From Enchytraeus crypticus (taxonomy: Eukaryota > Annelida > Clitellata > Enchytraeida > Enchytraeidae), in NCBI GenBank assembly GCA_905160935.1, contig CAJHZI010000202.1, positions 104,501 through 168,500 on the forward strand: 64,000 bases of DNA. The letters run 5' to 3'. Below the pieces are notes generated by a model, which saw only the letters and a program-made list of their open reading frames with translations, did not search any database and was not told where the DNA came from. Positions 52,601-62,385 of the stretch are shown here, piece by piece. The position numbers and the translations under genes are program-made. Numbering within the stretch: position 1 is the first letter of the stretch; each line of letters opens with the position of its first letter.

Positions 52601-55600
52601 TAACTTTTATTCCAGCCCTAAAGACATAGAAAGCAGTGACTTGGCAGATACGGCTACCTCTACTCTATTGGATAAGGCAGGTTTAACTAGTTTTAAATTA
52701 CTGGAGAGTAGCTCACAGACGCCAAGTTTTCCGTCTACTCCAGCTGTCCAACCGCGGGTAACTTCAGCTACAATGGACCACGCTGGAGATGGGTATTTTT
52801 ATCCAGGTTAATAAATCAATAAAATATTGCAATTTAATGATTAGAAAGGCTAAAGATTAACTTAGTATCTGCTGCCCTATAGCAGATCGAAGACGATGCC
52901 AACACTGCAGGTTGAAGTCCAGCATACGAAAAACTATTGGATCGCCCTACTGATTGTAGCAATATTCAAATATTGTTCACTACTAGAAGTCTACTGGACT
53001 TGTCACTCTGTTTCCTCCATAACCATATCCTACTCAATTTCTTTCTCCACCCTCTCTCCTTGCCTCTAACGCATAACGAAATAGCCTATATATAGAATAG
53101 CCTAGCGAACATAATCTTAAAGTATTCTTGATCAACTCTGAATGCCTTCATTCCCCTTGATGTCTCCGAGAGACTGCAAAATAATCCAGTCGCATAATGA
53201 TAGCTTCTTTACTGTAGCTTAGCACTAATTTGCTAAACAGGAAGTTAGGAAGGGTACATAAGAAATTGCATTTACCAAAGCCAACAAATACACTTTAGAA
53301 TCGTCACGATTTGATTTGAACGCTTGGCGTCCTGCTTTATATTAGATTTTTACCCAATTGACCAATACAAACGGTTTAATATCTGTTTATGTAATTATTG
53401 AAAAAAGAATAGGTCTAATTATAGAATTTAATGTAAATTGCTTTTAGGTTTATCTACTAACCGAAGCTGCTTCAACAAACCAAACATCGCTAAGTATTCC
53501 ACGTATAGAATCTATCGAGATGGTCTGGGCACCACCGCTGTGTACACTTGCTGGAAGGGCTTCCACTTTCCACTCATCTACTCTACCTCCAGATCGATCG
53601 TCTGTATCAATGGACACTGGCTCGTCACAATGCCGGACTGTATTCGTGAGTAATGCACCGCGAGTGCTAATTTACCAGACTTCTGTCAACAGTAATCAAA
53701 TCAAAATTTACACTCGTTCATTAGCTTTTGTATGTATGATACAAAAAATATAAGAATGCTCTTAGTAAAAAATCACATAATAATTGATTCAGTGCCATTA
53801 TCATATTTCAGTACTATTTGGACTAGATGCTAAATCTATAATGTAACGTTTCTATGCTTTTATTTAGGAATTTTGAATTTTGTATTACGCTGAACGGATT
53901 TAGATGCATAATTAGCAATTCAATGTATTCACAAGATGTTTCTTTTTAAATCCGTAGTGAAAAATAGCATGTCCTAAGAGATAATCCTACTCTCGTTCCT
54001 TTTCACTGTCCAAGAAGAGTTGCTCTTCGAACTATAAGTGAACTCTAAACTGTTTGGACTTTACCTGCAGCGTTTATCTGATAAATCACTTATCTTTTGA
54101 TATACTGTCTGTTGTCATTTATTTGGAATTTGTCTATCTTGACAACAATTCAATCTAGGGTTGAACTTTTCTGAAGAGGTTCTTATCTGTATCTTTGTGA
54201 TATTTTAGATTTTGGAACACACTAAACTCTTACTTCGCATCCCGTCCAAAAACTATTAGCGTCTATTGTCTGCTAACATGGCAAGGCTTAATTTCAAAAT
54301 TTAATAATTTTATTATAAAATTTACAGCAACAACATGCGACGTAAATAAGACTGCAACTGGTGATACTAATGTTGACACTCTAAATAATATACTTGGAAT
54401 GGAGCAATCACTGACTCAGACACAACAGTGCACTAACAGTACATCAGATGCGTCGCGTCTTGCTATTGGTCTTCGATCTGCTGCAATCAAATGCACATCA
54501 GTAAGAGGCATGGGCATATATTCCACTGAACCTTCTAGTTGCTCAGGTTTGAGAAAAACTTTCCACGTGAAATTTGTCATTCACCAATTCACTGATATGA
54601 TTCATAATTTTTTTTAAAATAATTTGTAGCGAATATTTGATTAAATATATGGATGTATTTAAAAACTTAATGTTATTAATATTAATATAGATTTGTCCGG
54701 CAGATCTTGAAATTTTACGAACTATTATTGTTAAGTATATTACACCGGTTTTAAACATATGTGAACTGGGATTTAGTTTAAATAAAAGTATGAGAGGCTC
54801 AAACTGGTACCAAGAGGATCTAACAGAATGACAGTTACATCACCATTGACGATAGTTTCTTGTTATTTGCGGATTGATAAGCCCTAACATCATCTTCTGA
54901 AGAGAATCCTAACGTTAAATTATTACCAACTGATGAACGTTATTTATTCAGATCGTCACTGCACTCCACCACCTGTGGTACTGAACGCCACTGCTCGTAT
55001 GGACGCCGACAGACGCACAGTTTTACTCGTGTGCGACGAGGGTCACAGGTTTCCTGGAGGTCATCGATCTCTAGAGGTCACGTGTCTACAGGACAACAGC
55101 TGGACACGTATAAACCATTGCTCAGGTTAATATTCCACATATATTATGTTCAACGGAAAAAAATTACTTAAAATCATATTTCAAATACCATTACAACAAC
55201 AAAGGCTAGTGCTACTATCATCTGTGACAACATCACGCACTCTTAAGCAATAATAAATAATAATAAAATGGGCAGCTGGCACCAGAGAGTCGGAGTAGAC
55301 TCAGTGGAGCTGTACCTCAACTCTCACTCTTCCAGTCATGACGTTCACATTCCAGTACCCATCTCATCTGGGGTAGACTGTGTGTTTGGCATTGAATGGT
55401 CTAATACTTAGGATGATGATTGAGTTTTTGCTTGTATGCCGAAGAATTGTGCAGAAGAGAGAGACTGAATTTAAATATCTCTCTCCGACAGTCTATATTT
55501 TATATTGGAACATTAGTTAAGTCAAAGATAAAGGTTTGCCAGTCGGATGGCTACTGATATCTAGTCAGCCGGTCCCAGACAAATGAATATCGCTGACTAA

Positions 55601-58600
55601 TGTGATTGATGTTATGCTTGCTCAATCCGCTGAAAATAAAAATAAAAACAACTATTATTCTATTGCAGAAATCTACTGCGAGGCGCTTGACCTTCCGCCT
55701 AACTCTACGGCTGGTTTATACATGACATCATATCTCTCAATTGCTGACGTCACCTGTCTCCCAGGATACAAGTTTGTAAACAGTAGCGTGACGTCATCGC
55801 TGACGTCATCACTTTCCGTGCAATGCGTGGACACTGTTTACAACAGTACGAGTCTCTACTGGAATCAATCCGTACCAGATTGCGTAGGTACGTGGTAAAG
55901 TAGTTCGTATATAGTTCTTCTGTAGCTAGGTTTTATATAGTACACTCTGTATTAATGAAATTTATGTATTTACCAAATATGTATATCGCTCTCTAAAGTT
56001 TCACTAATTGTCGAGTCCATGGTACATATTCATAGTGACTTGGGCCGAACGAAAAAGGCAGAAGCCAAGCCAAGTGATTTTGTATTAGCATGATCCGAAG
56101 CACAATTCAAATGATTTCCAAATGCAAAAGCGAAATCTAAGCCATATATATTTCTGAAAGAAGAAAGGCAATAGCCAATAGATTTTTGGAAGTTCAAGAA
56201 CAGCAGTGGTCAAACACTACTCGTACGGTTTACAATAGTTCTATTATGCAATGGCCTGAACAAAACACGGATAAACTACAACAATACTTACAACTACCGT
56301 CGTTTGACTAAAACAAGGGTAATGAAGAAAAAGACGTTTTTGTTAATTGTACTCAGAATTTTATTGTCGGCCCCCCACTCCGATGACGCACACGACGACT
56401 AAAGCCTTGAGCGAACCCGTGACGCGCGCAGAGCCGAGCGGCGCGACGCTGTACGTGGCGGGATCGCTGTTTGTCTACTCGTGTCTCGATGCGAGAAGAT
56501 TTGATGATGGACAGAAGAGTAAACTAATCAAATGTATCGATGAGGATCTCTGGTCTGATATAAGCATGACCTGTGAATGTATGTATCATCAATCGATCAA
56601 TCAGTCAATCAATCCCTCAATGAATCACTCCCAATCAATCAAACATTTAATCACTCAGCTAATCAATCGGTCTTCGCAAAGATCAGTCTGATCAGATGAG
56701 TTGTGGCTGAGGATCTCCGGTCACAAATAAAAGCGAATTTTAAATCAATCAATCAATTGACCAAAAATCAATTAAACAATCTATCAATCAATCTTTCTCT
56801 CTATCAATCAGTAGATCAACAATTCGCGTGCTGAGTAAGCAGATTAAAGTTATCGATCCAAATTTGTAATCTGACAAGCCTATAATGGCTTACCAATTAA
56901 TAAATCAATCCATCAGTCATTCAATAAAAAAGCTAAAGTTAATGGCAGTTTCGTCACTCGAAAGCGATATCAGTGACAGGCCAGCCCAGGATTTGAACCT
57001 GCACATATTGATCCGCAGTCGAATACCTTACCGACATCGCCACTGGCTCCAGCCGTGTCATAGTTTGTCAATTGATCAAGTAGATTGATTGATTAATAAT
57101 TAGATTAATAATTAATTGATTAATAATTATTGATCAATTGATTAGTAATTAGTCAAATGATATAATTTAAAAGACTTTCATGTCCACTAAACCTGTCAGA
57201 TTTAACAGTTACGACATTGGAATGTTTTTGTTATATCACACAAGATGGTCGATGTCCCCCTGCGAAGCAGTTCTCAAGAGCCATTGGATCATCGATGACT
57301 GGATCAAGAGATATGCTGTTGGCTTATAACGGAAGTCAGATAAATTACACGTGTGATGTGGGCTACTGGTTCAAATCCCAACTGAGTCAACATGATTTGT
57401 GGATGATAACAAACTGTAATGGACAGGAGTGGTTACCTACTGTGCCAGATTGTGAAGGTTTGAATTTTGAACTGGTCCTTAACTACTTTTTTATTAGTTG
57501 TGTTTCGATATCAGTTCTAGTGAGCGATTCGAGGAAAAATCCGTTTTACTGTGGGATTTATGATAAAATATTTTTCCGTATTGTGTCCTAGCCAAAGATG
57601 GGTAGGCAAAAACGTATAGTGCGGTAGTCGTAAGAGGCAGTTAATCGAACGAAAGAAGGTATTGGAAACTACATCGTAAGCTATAGCCATATACTCTAAG
57701 TAAGAATTAATCGATATAGTGTTCTGGACAACAGACTATAAGAATTAAAATATACATTGGATCTGCTACTTGAGAGAATATCACACAGAGTCTAATCAAG
57801 TTTTTTAAATCAATAGTTATTCATTCTATTAATTTTTTGCCAAGCGAATATATATAATTACTTGAAATAAGAGTTATTTAAACTTGACACACATTATAGT
57901 GAAATGATCAACTATGTTGATCATTTATCTATCACTTTTTGTACCACATGTTTAAACCGTTACGCAATTTAAACCATTTTCCGTGTAACCAGTCCAGTGA
58001 ATGTCCGAAATGTTACTCTCAGATCAGCGCTACTAGGGTTCGAACCCACGGTGGCTCAATTCACCTCAGGATCTGTCATTTAAAAGTTCATGACGTTACC
58101 CATACGCTATTGAGACATTCTAATTATTTAATTACTATTTCAGACGTCTTCTGTCCCCACCTCGTCTATCCCATGTTACCTGTGTACGACGACTATGATA
58201 CATCCTATAATTCTACAGCCGTCGTCACGTGTGCTGTGGGGTATGATCTCTACGTGAACTCAGTCAAGCATCTCAATCACAGTATTGAGTTAAACTGTGA
58301 TGAAACGGGAAACTGGGCACCGAATTTGACTTGCGAGGGTAGGTCTTCTAATTGTATGTGCCACTTTAAAGTAGGATCATAGCAATGATGGGAAGTTATT
58401 GTCCTTCTCCAATGGTATTGGAATTGTCCTATTACTTGAAATGTCTCTGCATGTTAAAAAGTTCTTTATCATGACCGGAATGCACAATGTTTCTTATGTC
58501 TATTAAGGTGCATTTTAACTCCAGTGAATTTATCCTTAATGTACTTCTCTACATCTTTGCTTTAATTGAAAAACATCTTAATTTGTACTATTTTCAGCTA

Positions 58601-59624
58601 TCAAATGTCCTCAATTCAATTCACTAAAAACTTTAAAAATTGCCAATCTGCTTTACACTGCGAAAATGAATAAAAGCACTGATGGAAGGAGACCAGATGG
58701 AAGCGGTGTTAGCCTCGTCATCTTTGACAGTGAAGATGAGAAAAGTAGAGAAACGAGACGCAGCACCGCTTCAGAGGTTGGCACAGAACTGACCTTCACC
58801 TGCCCGCCAGGCTTTCAGTTCTCCACAGAGAGTTTCATGAGGACGGTTGTGTGCCAGAGCAGTGGAAAATGGCTTCCTGAGACATTGGACGACTGTACTA
58901 GTAAGTTCTATTACTATTAAAATATAATCTCTTTTAATTACTCTAGCGTAAATGAAGTAAATATATCTAACTTTATATAACAATAAAATTAAGTTGCTTC
59001 ACTTTACTATTATTATTATTATAGTAAAAGTAAATATTTTTGTCTCTGAACTCGTGTAATAAATATTTACTGATGATTTTGCAATCAGGAAGAAATATAA
59101 ATTAAAAAAATCGCGCAAAAATTAATAGTCGATCATTTAATAATAAATAATATCTCTTTCTTTTAGTGCACTGTCTACTGGCAGGTCTATGGTACATAAC
59201 GCCTCCACTCTTCTCTGTCTTCCGCCTTCCTCTTCATTTCCACATATGAGTGGGTCTTTAAATCATCTAACATACCTAATCTCGGCCTGCCCCTGCCTCT
59301 TTTTCCTTCCATTCTACCTTCTATGACCTCTTTTAATAGACCTTCCCCCCTTAGAATGTGTCCTATCCATCTCTTCTTCCTATTTCTTAATACATTTATC
59401 AACTGTCTATCTGTGCCAACTCTCTCCAGGACTTCCTCATTTGTAACCTTTTGAGTCCAGCTAATCCTCTCCATTCTTCTCCAAATCCACATTTCCAATG
59501 TCTCCAGTTTCCTAATATCTTCCTTTCTTAAGGTCCATGTTTCACATCCATATAATAGCGTGGTCCAAACCAAAGTTTTCACTATCTTTATCTTTATGTC
59601 TTTCTTTAGACTTTTTGTTAATAG

Positions 59625-59680
<56 letters not shown>

Positions 59681-61319
59681 TTATTTATTTATTTATATAT
59701 ATATAATGTTAATGTTTGAATCAATGAATTATTCATGTTTACCTCTGATTAGGATTTAATGATAAAATAAAATAAGTCATTAGTATGTAAATGTAAAACA
59801 GCAACTAAACTTTTAGCATATTAACCAAAAGTAGGCCTACAATTTCCATACTACGTTGTAGGCTAAATTCTCTATTAACTATTAACTAAATCCTCATCTT
59901 AATCTTTTAATTTGATATCTCGAAATAAGAAACTTTACCGCTAATAAATCCTGTTAGTAGTGCAGTAAATTAATTATTGTCATCTGGTACTGTCCATTAA
60001 ACTCGTAGATCAATATCTATTACGTTACAAAATCCTATATTCATTCTTTTCACTTAATTTATTCTTTATGTTCAGTTTACATTTAATATTTTATTTACGA
60101 TTTTATTTTAACTATTTTAAATCAGAATTCCAATTCCAGTTCTATAATTAATACATAATATATATATACATATTGGGTTTGACTTTTGCTTTAAATATAT
60201 TGTTAATATTAATCCAGTCGCCAGATGTCCACCATTGCTGACTCAGATTGTCAACACGACAACTACAGAGACAGGCACAGCTGTTAACTGCAGCTGCGCC
60301 GCTGAGCAGAGATTTGAATACGCAAGTGCTGCAACTGCTGCAACTAATTTTTATTTAGAATCAGTATGTGATGAGTATGGCAGGTGGCAACCTGCTTTAC
60401 CAGAATGCAAAGGTAAGTCTATTGCTTCTTCTGAATATATGCGATAATTTAGATTAACACTTTGCGAAGTATTATGAAACATCATTGCATGAAACTCTTG
60501 CTGTTTTAGAAATAGCATCCGTATGAATTACATGAAAATAATTAAGAAAATTTCTGCAGGCCATATTAAAACTTTATAAGAAATGCAGTTCATTCTTGTG
60601 AATATAGTATCGGCAACAAACTTAAAATGCAATTTTTACCAAACTATGTCACATCAAGCACGGATACTACATAGCTTTTTGTGGAGTGATTAACTTGTTG
60701 ATCAATGCTAATATTGAGTGTGAAAAGAAGATAGTCACTGAGTAGGAATTGTAAGATGTAGACCTAACTTGATGATGAATTTTATAGGCCCAATATAAAC
60801 TCAAGTGTTCTTATAACAAATGAATTGTAAAGAATTTCGATACAATCCAAGAGGGCGTAATACTTCACAGTGCTAAAGAACGACTGCCAATAATTTATTT
60901 ATACTCCTACTGAAATCAAATACGATAACCAAAAAATTTCTTAGGTTATCAATCTTCAGTTGAAAAGTTTCATATTTCAAGGGTGCACTGGGAATTTATA
61001 ACATATTAAGGTACGTATTATGCATACATATTATGCTAATTGCATTATGCTGAGCATAATTACATATTGTGCTAAGGTACTTGTATAAACGACTGAGTTA
61101 CATAAAGAATATTTACTTCTGATTTCAGATAAAGTGGCACAGAGTACGGTATATTTGCAGGCAACAGAAGCTCCTAACGCAGCCGTGGTAACGATTGTCC
61201 CAGCACTCCTAGTCTCTATACTACTACTCATAGTCCTAGCCGCAGATTTTTCCATTTTCTTTCAACAATTAAATAAATGTCGCAAGTTGGTAAATTTAAA
61301 CAAAAGACGAAAGGGCTGA
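41947..61319 (+). CDS. Gene C: FAMeT-FAMeT-mucin-9xCCP type I membrane protein
   Basis: Third paralogue, intact and the longest. Exons: 41947-42007, 43262-43294, 44710-44911, 47189-47433, 48270-48305, 49325-49372, 50225-50444, 50982-51238, 51853-52806, 53448-53645, 54328-54546, 54952-55125, 55669-55887, 56357-56578, 57245-57457, 58144-58338, 58598-58900, 60218-60412, 61129-61319. They total 4185 bases, 1394 residues plus stop, with all phases consistent. By residue: signal about 1-21, FAMeT-1 32-181, linker 181-209, FAMeT-2 209-368, stalk 368-686, nine CCPs 686-1332, membrane span about 1351-1375, basic tail. Its larger size comes from the 318-codon stalk and longer CCP8. Cell-surface location is well supported; ligand and pathway are unknown. 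Confidence 0.9.
42058..42150 (+). repeat. R5 interspersed repeat tail
   Basis: An AAT run then AAAAGTTTAATGTCCGATTC, CTCATCCATGGATGATGTCA, GGGACGTCCTGA. The same words occur at about 39262-39316, 18718-18760, 11338-11380 (reduced) and 48350-48412 (diverged), so this is a dispersed element often tied to AAT triplets. Confidence 0.55.
42405..42545 (+). repeat. CAT/CGT triplet repeat
   Basis: CATCATCGTCGTC-type triplets. Poly-Asp, poly-His and poly-Ile open frames here are artefacts. In gene C intron 1. Confidence 0.95.
43020..43148 (+). repeat. 31-base minisatellite
   Basis: About four copies of a unit containing GTTGATTGATACATTTTTAT and AAGTTTACATT, decaying downstream. In gene C intron 1, just before exon 2. 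Confidence 0.85.
43539..43610. repeat. 35-base-arm inverted repeat
   Basis: Arms 43539-43573 and 43576-43610 are exact reverse complements around AG. The right arm is L1x coding sequence. Confidence 0.95.
43539..43855 (+). mobile_element. L1x 3' fragment with inverted 5' edge
   Basis: From 43576 the plus strand follows the element from TCCTGGAGAGAGTTGGCACA to the tail ATGGACCTGCCACTAGGCAG and a GA run. Its first 35 bases are repeated in inverted form at 43539-43573 with two bases between. In the gene C intron between exons 2 and 3. Confidence 0.75.
44710..47433 (+). CDS. Gene C exons 3-4: FAMeT-like domain 1
   Basis: Exon 3 (44710-44911) has VTEVAFQVRTLSAANLYLN and YQVVIGGGGN; exon 4 (47189-47433) has YRWFWFSYYKGYLSYGTGD, HYQHQPKPGGTLYIGAYS and DWIIPKIYWSP. 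It is intact and serves as reference for the deletion in gene A. The 2.3 kb intron carries microsatellites and an S1 SINE. Confidence 0.82.
45268..45311 (-). mobile_element. S1 SINE terminal fragment
   Basis: AAGCTAATGTTAACTTCAGT and TTCTTCACTCGAAAGCGAT are the 3' end of S1 in reverse, ending in an AAT run. Confidence 0.5.
45350..45525 (+). repeat. ATT/AAT triplet repeat
   Basis: Degenerate ATT and AAT triplets after an S1 terminal fragment in the gene C intron before exon 4; a GA run follows at 45699-45750. Confidence 0.85.
46701..46822 (+). mobile_element. S1 SINE
   Basis: CTGGAGCCAGTGGCGAAGTC, TCGACCGCGGATAAATATGT, GGTTCAAATC, GCCCGTCACTGATA, GAGTGAGGAAACTGACGTTA. In the gene C intron before exon 4. 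Confidence 0.8.
47977..48103 (+). repeat. 24-base minisatellite of acceptor-like units
   Basis: Five copies of a unit ending CATTTTCTCTCAG. Each unit has a pyrimidine tract plus AG, resembling a 3' splice site. In gene C intron 4, 166 bases before exon 5. Confidence 0.9.
48270..49372 (+). CDS. Gene C exons 5-6: inter-domain micro-exons
   Basis: Exon 5 (48270-48305, 36 bases, VQMNINDSAYI) follows CATTTTTTCAG; exon 6 (49325-49372, 48 bases, DDSLNADTPVSCTQP) follows TTTCACAG. Both are symmetric phase 1. A minisatellite built of acceptor-like units stands 170 bases before exon 5. Confidence 0.75.
48576..48631 (+). repeat. Interstitial telomere-like tract
   Basis: Roughly seven CCCTAA-type units (CTAACCCTAACCCTATACCC, TAACCTTAACCCTAACC), imperfect. 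In the gene C intron before exon 6. Confidence 0.7.
48971..49094 (-). mobile_element. S1 SINE
   Basis: AACGGCAGTTTCCTCACTCG, GTCAGTGACGGCGAGCCCGG, ACATACTAATCAGCGGTCGA, ACTTCGCCACTGGCTCC. In the gene C intron before exon 6. Confidence 0.8.
49553..49610 (+). repeat. GA microsatellite
   Basis: A GA run in the gene C intron before exon 7. Confidence 0.95.
49880..49955 (-). mobile_element. tRNA-like SINE relative
   Basis: The minus strand reads GGAGTCGGTGGCCTGATTGG, TTAGACTTCCGACTGCGGGC and CTACGAACCCACC, a tRNA-like head with A- and B-box-like parts, next to an S1 copy. Confidence 0.35.
49991..50130 (-). mobile_element. S1 SINE with inverted partner
   Basis: Minus-strand S1 copy (49991-50097) abutting the first ~30 bases of a plus-strand S1 copy (GCCAGTGGCGAAGTCGGTAA from 50099). 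The junction forms a hairpin with 15-base arms (50080-50094 and 50099-50113) and a 4-base loop. In the gene C intron before exon 7. Confidence 0.75.
50225..51238 (+). CDS. Gene C exons 7-8: FAMeT-like domain 2
   Basis: Exon 7 (50225-50444) has YHPLDVDLTGWNSMIFKISG, SMCLS, VCPGFEIGFLVV; exon 8 (50982-51238) has STVWLSWANNTIKGGPLL, GDWTSTYLFYQSEL, YSWAQWSFDCKLRPG. The first 100 bases of exon 7 are almost those of gene A. Confidence 0.82.
50440..50580 (+). repeat. Duplicated ~60-base segment
   Basis: AGTATAGTTTAGTACCACTA and GTAGTAAGTCAAGTATAA recur with changes two to three times just after gene C exon 7. Confidence 0.6.
51853..52806 (+). CDS. Gene C exon 9: long mucin-like stalk
   Basis: 318 codons, the largest exon in the window. 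The first third is nearly pure Ser/Thr with Leu, Pro and Phe spacers in degenerate STS-type repeats; the rest is acidic and Ser/Thr-rich. No cysteine. It ends YFYPG. Long antisense reading frames here are by-products of the repeat. Confidence 0.82.
52807..54327. other. Gene C introns around CCP1
   Basis: Outside exon 10 (53448-53645) no repeat or motif is recognised in this stretch. The same holds for the introns at 9102-9929, 13364-13912, 15585-16152, 16339-17090, 27739-28025, 28224-28792, 33355-33887, 55126-55668 and 60413-61128. Confidence 0.45.
53448..53645 (+). CDS. Gene C exon 10: CCP module 1
   Basis: 66 codons: RSCFNKPNIAKYSTYRI, VYTCWKGFHFPLIY, SIVCINGHW, MPDC. Four canonical cysteines and tryptophan. 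Confidence 0.92.
54328..54546 (+). CDS. Gene C exon 11: divergent CCP module 2
   Basis: 73 codons: TTCDVNKTATGD, TQQCTNSTSDASRLAIGLR, IKCTSVRG, SSCS. Four cysteines but no tryptophan before the last one, so a CCP-like module rather than a standard one. Confidence 0.75.
54952..55125 (+). CDS. Gene C exon 12: CCP module 3
   Basis: 58 codons: HCTPPPVVLNATARMDADR, VCDEGHRFPGGHRS, VTCLQDNSW, HCS. The most conserved module among the three genes. Confidence 0.92.
55669..55887 (+). CDS. Gene C exon 13: CCP module 4
   Basis: 73 codons: IYCEALDLPPNSTAG, VTCLPGYKFVNSS, VQCVDTVYNSTS, YWNQSVPDCV. Nearly identical to gene A. Confidence 0.92.
56357..56578 (+). CDS. Gene C exon 14: CCP module 5
   Basis: 74 codons: FYCRPPTPMTHTTTKALSE, the shared GC-rich patch from PVTRAEPSG, VYSCLDARRFDDGQ, LIKC, LWSDISMTCE. 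Confidence 0.92.
56931..57054 (-). mobile_element. S1 SINE
   Basis: AGCTAAAGTTAATGGCAGTT, CACTCGAAAGCGATATCAGT, GGATTTGAACC, TGATCCGCAGTCGAATACCT, CATCGCCACTGGCTCC. Between gene C exons 14 and 15. Confidence 0.8.
57245..57457 (+). CDS. Gene C exon 15: CCP module 6
   Basis: 71 codons: GRCPPAKQFSRAIG, INYTCDVGYWFKSQ, ITNCNGQEWLPTVPDCE. Only the four canonical cysteines. The acceptor ATCACACAAG is weak but fixed by phase. Confidence 0.9.
57595..57730 (-). repeat. R3 repeat fragment, reverse
   Basis: CGTAAGAGGCAGTTAATCGA and ATCGTAAGCTATAGCCATAT retain the R3 order weakly. Between gene C exons 15 and 16. Confidence 0.35.
57889..58125 (-). mobile_element. S2 SINE, near full length
   Basis: CACATTATAGTGAAATGATC, CACATGTTTAAACCGTTACG, AGGGTTCGAACCCACGGTGG, ACCTCAGGATCTGTCATTTA, ACGCTATTGAGACATTCTAA. 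It ends 19 bases before gene C exon 16. Confidence 0.8.
58144..58338 (+). CDS. Gene C exon 16: CCP module 7
   Basis: 65 codons: VFCPHLVYPMLPVY, VTCAVGYDLYVN, LNCDETGNWAPNLTCE. A minus-strand S2 SINE ends about 19 bases upstream. Confidence 0.9.
58598..58900 (+). CDS. Gene C exon 17: CCP module 8 with long insert
   Basis: 101 codons: IKCPQFNSLKTLKIANLL, then a charged insert of about 40 residues rich in Asp, Glu, Arg and Ser, GTELTFTCPPGFQFS, VVCQSSGKWLPE, DDCT. The longest CCP8 of the three. Confidence 0.9.
59163..59630 (-). mobile_element. L1x non-LTR retrotransposon 3' end, 131-codon open ORF
   Basis: The minus strand at 59582-59187 is open for 131 codons: [81 protein letters not shown], stop. 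This is the C-terminus of an endonuclease/reverse transcriptase element. 5'-truncated beside a TA run at 59634-59705; it lies in the intron between gene C exons 17 and 18. The best-preserved of about eight copies. Confidence 0.8.
59634..59705 (+). repeat. TA and TTTA microsatellite
   Basis: TA run then TTTA units at the truncated 5' edge of the L1x copy. Confidence 0.95.
60218..60412 (+). CDS. Gene C exon 18: CCP module 9
   Basis: 65 codons: ARCPPLLTQIVNTT, VNCSCAAEQRFEY, SVCDEYGRWQPALPEC. Has a small Ala-rich insertion compared with A and B. Confidence 0.92.
61129..61319 (+). CDS. Gene C exon 19: transmembrane segment and tail
   Basis: DKVAQSTVYLQATEAPNA, then a strong hydrophobic span (VVTIVPALLVSILLLIVLAA), FSIFFQQLNKCRKL and a Lys/Arg tail ending KGC-terminal stop TGA (last residues RRKG). 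No tyrosine-based motif is visible. Confidence 0.87.
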
Positions 61320-62330
61320 CGATAACAATACTGTAAATTGACTCTTTGTTATTAGAAAATGGCCAATAGAAGTACTTCAAAGTATCTATTTTCGATTTTA
61401 ATTTTGTTTTCGCGGCAGTTCAGACGGACTTTGCATTAAATTGAAGTAAATGTGTGTTTTTAAATTCTTTGACTGGGCGTTTTAGGATAAGAATGAAATT
61501 CAATACGAAATCCGTTAAACGTTCGTGGAAGTATAAACATATAGCATCTATGCGATTTAGGTAATAATCTACATGTAAATATAAAAAAGAAATTGAAAAT
61601 AGGCATATATTAAAAATACTTGTATATTGAACCATAGTATCCTTCTATGTCGATATACGTCTTCAGTGAGAATAGCAGATTACAAATATATTTTGAATTT
61701 AACGTCAAATTTTAGTGTTAAGTGGATCATATCAGAATATCTCTATGCTTTAAAAACAGAAATAAGCATTCATTAATTTAACAGCCGCATTCCTAACGAA
61801 CTTCTACATACTTGGATTCCCATCGGGAGTATAGCAATTCACATTTGTGAGTGTTTTATGGCTACCAGTTTGATTTGCTTAATTGCTCTGTGGCGTCTTG
61901 AAACTATGTAGCACATGAAATAATCCCAATAATCATCTTCACTTCCTTTCAATCCCTGTTTAGCTAGAGTCAGGATACCCCTTTCTGCTATGTTAGAAAG
62001 TTTTGTAGTAATTTCAGGAACCTAAGCGCTCACCAATCGACTGCTCTTTGTCACGTTGGTTTGTATCTTAGTGCTTTGTCGCCTTTTACAATACGTGAGA
62101 TCTTCGATTGCCAGTACCTTAGCAACCAGTAATAGTAATAATAATTGTAGTAATTATAATCATCGTAATAATTTTCACTTTCAGCTTCATAGTCCTCACT
62201 CTAGCTTTTATTACTTTCATTATAAAAAATTCAATGTTAAATATTTTCTAAGGCTTTTGAGCAGTAATTTGTTTTATCTATTTGTATCATTATATAAGTA
62301 AATATATTGGCCTATCTATCTATCTATCTA

Positions 62331-62385
<55 letters not shown>

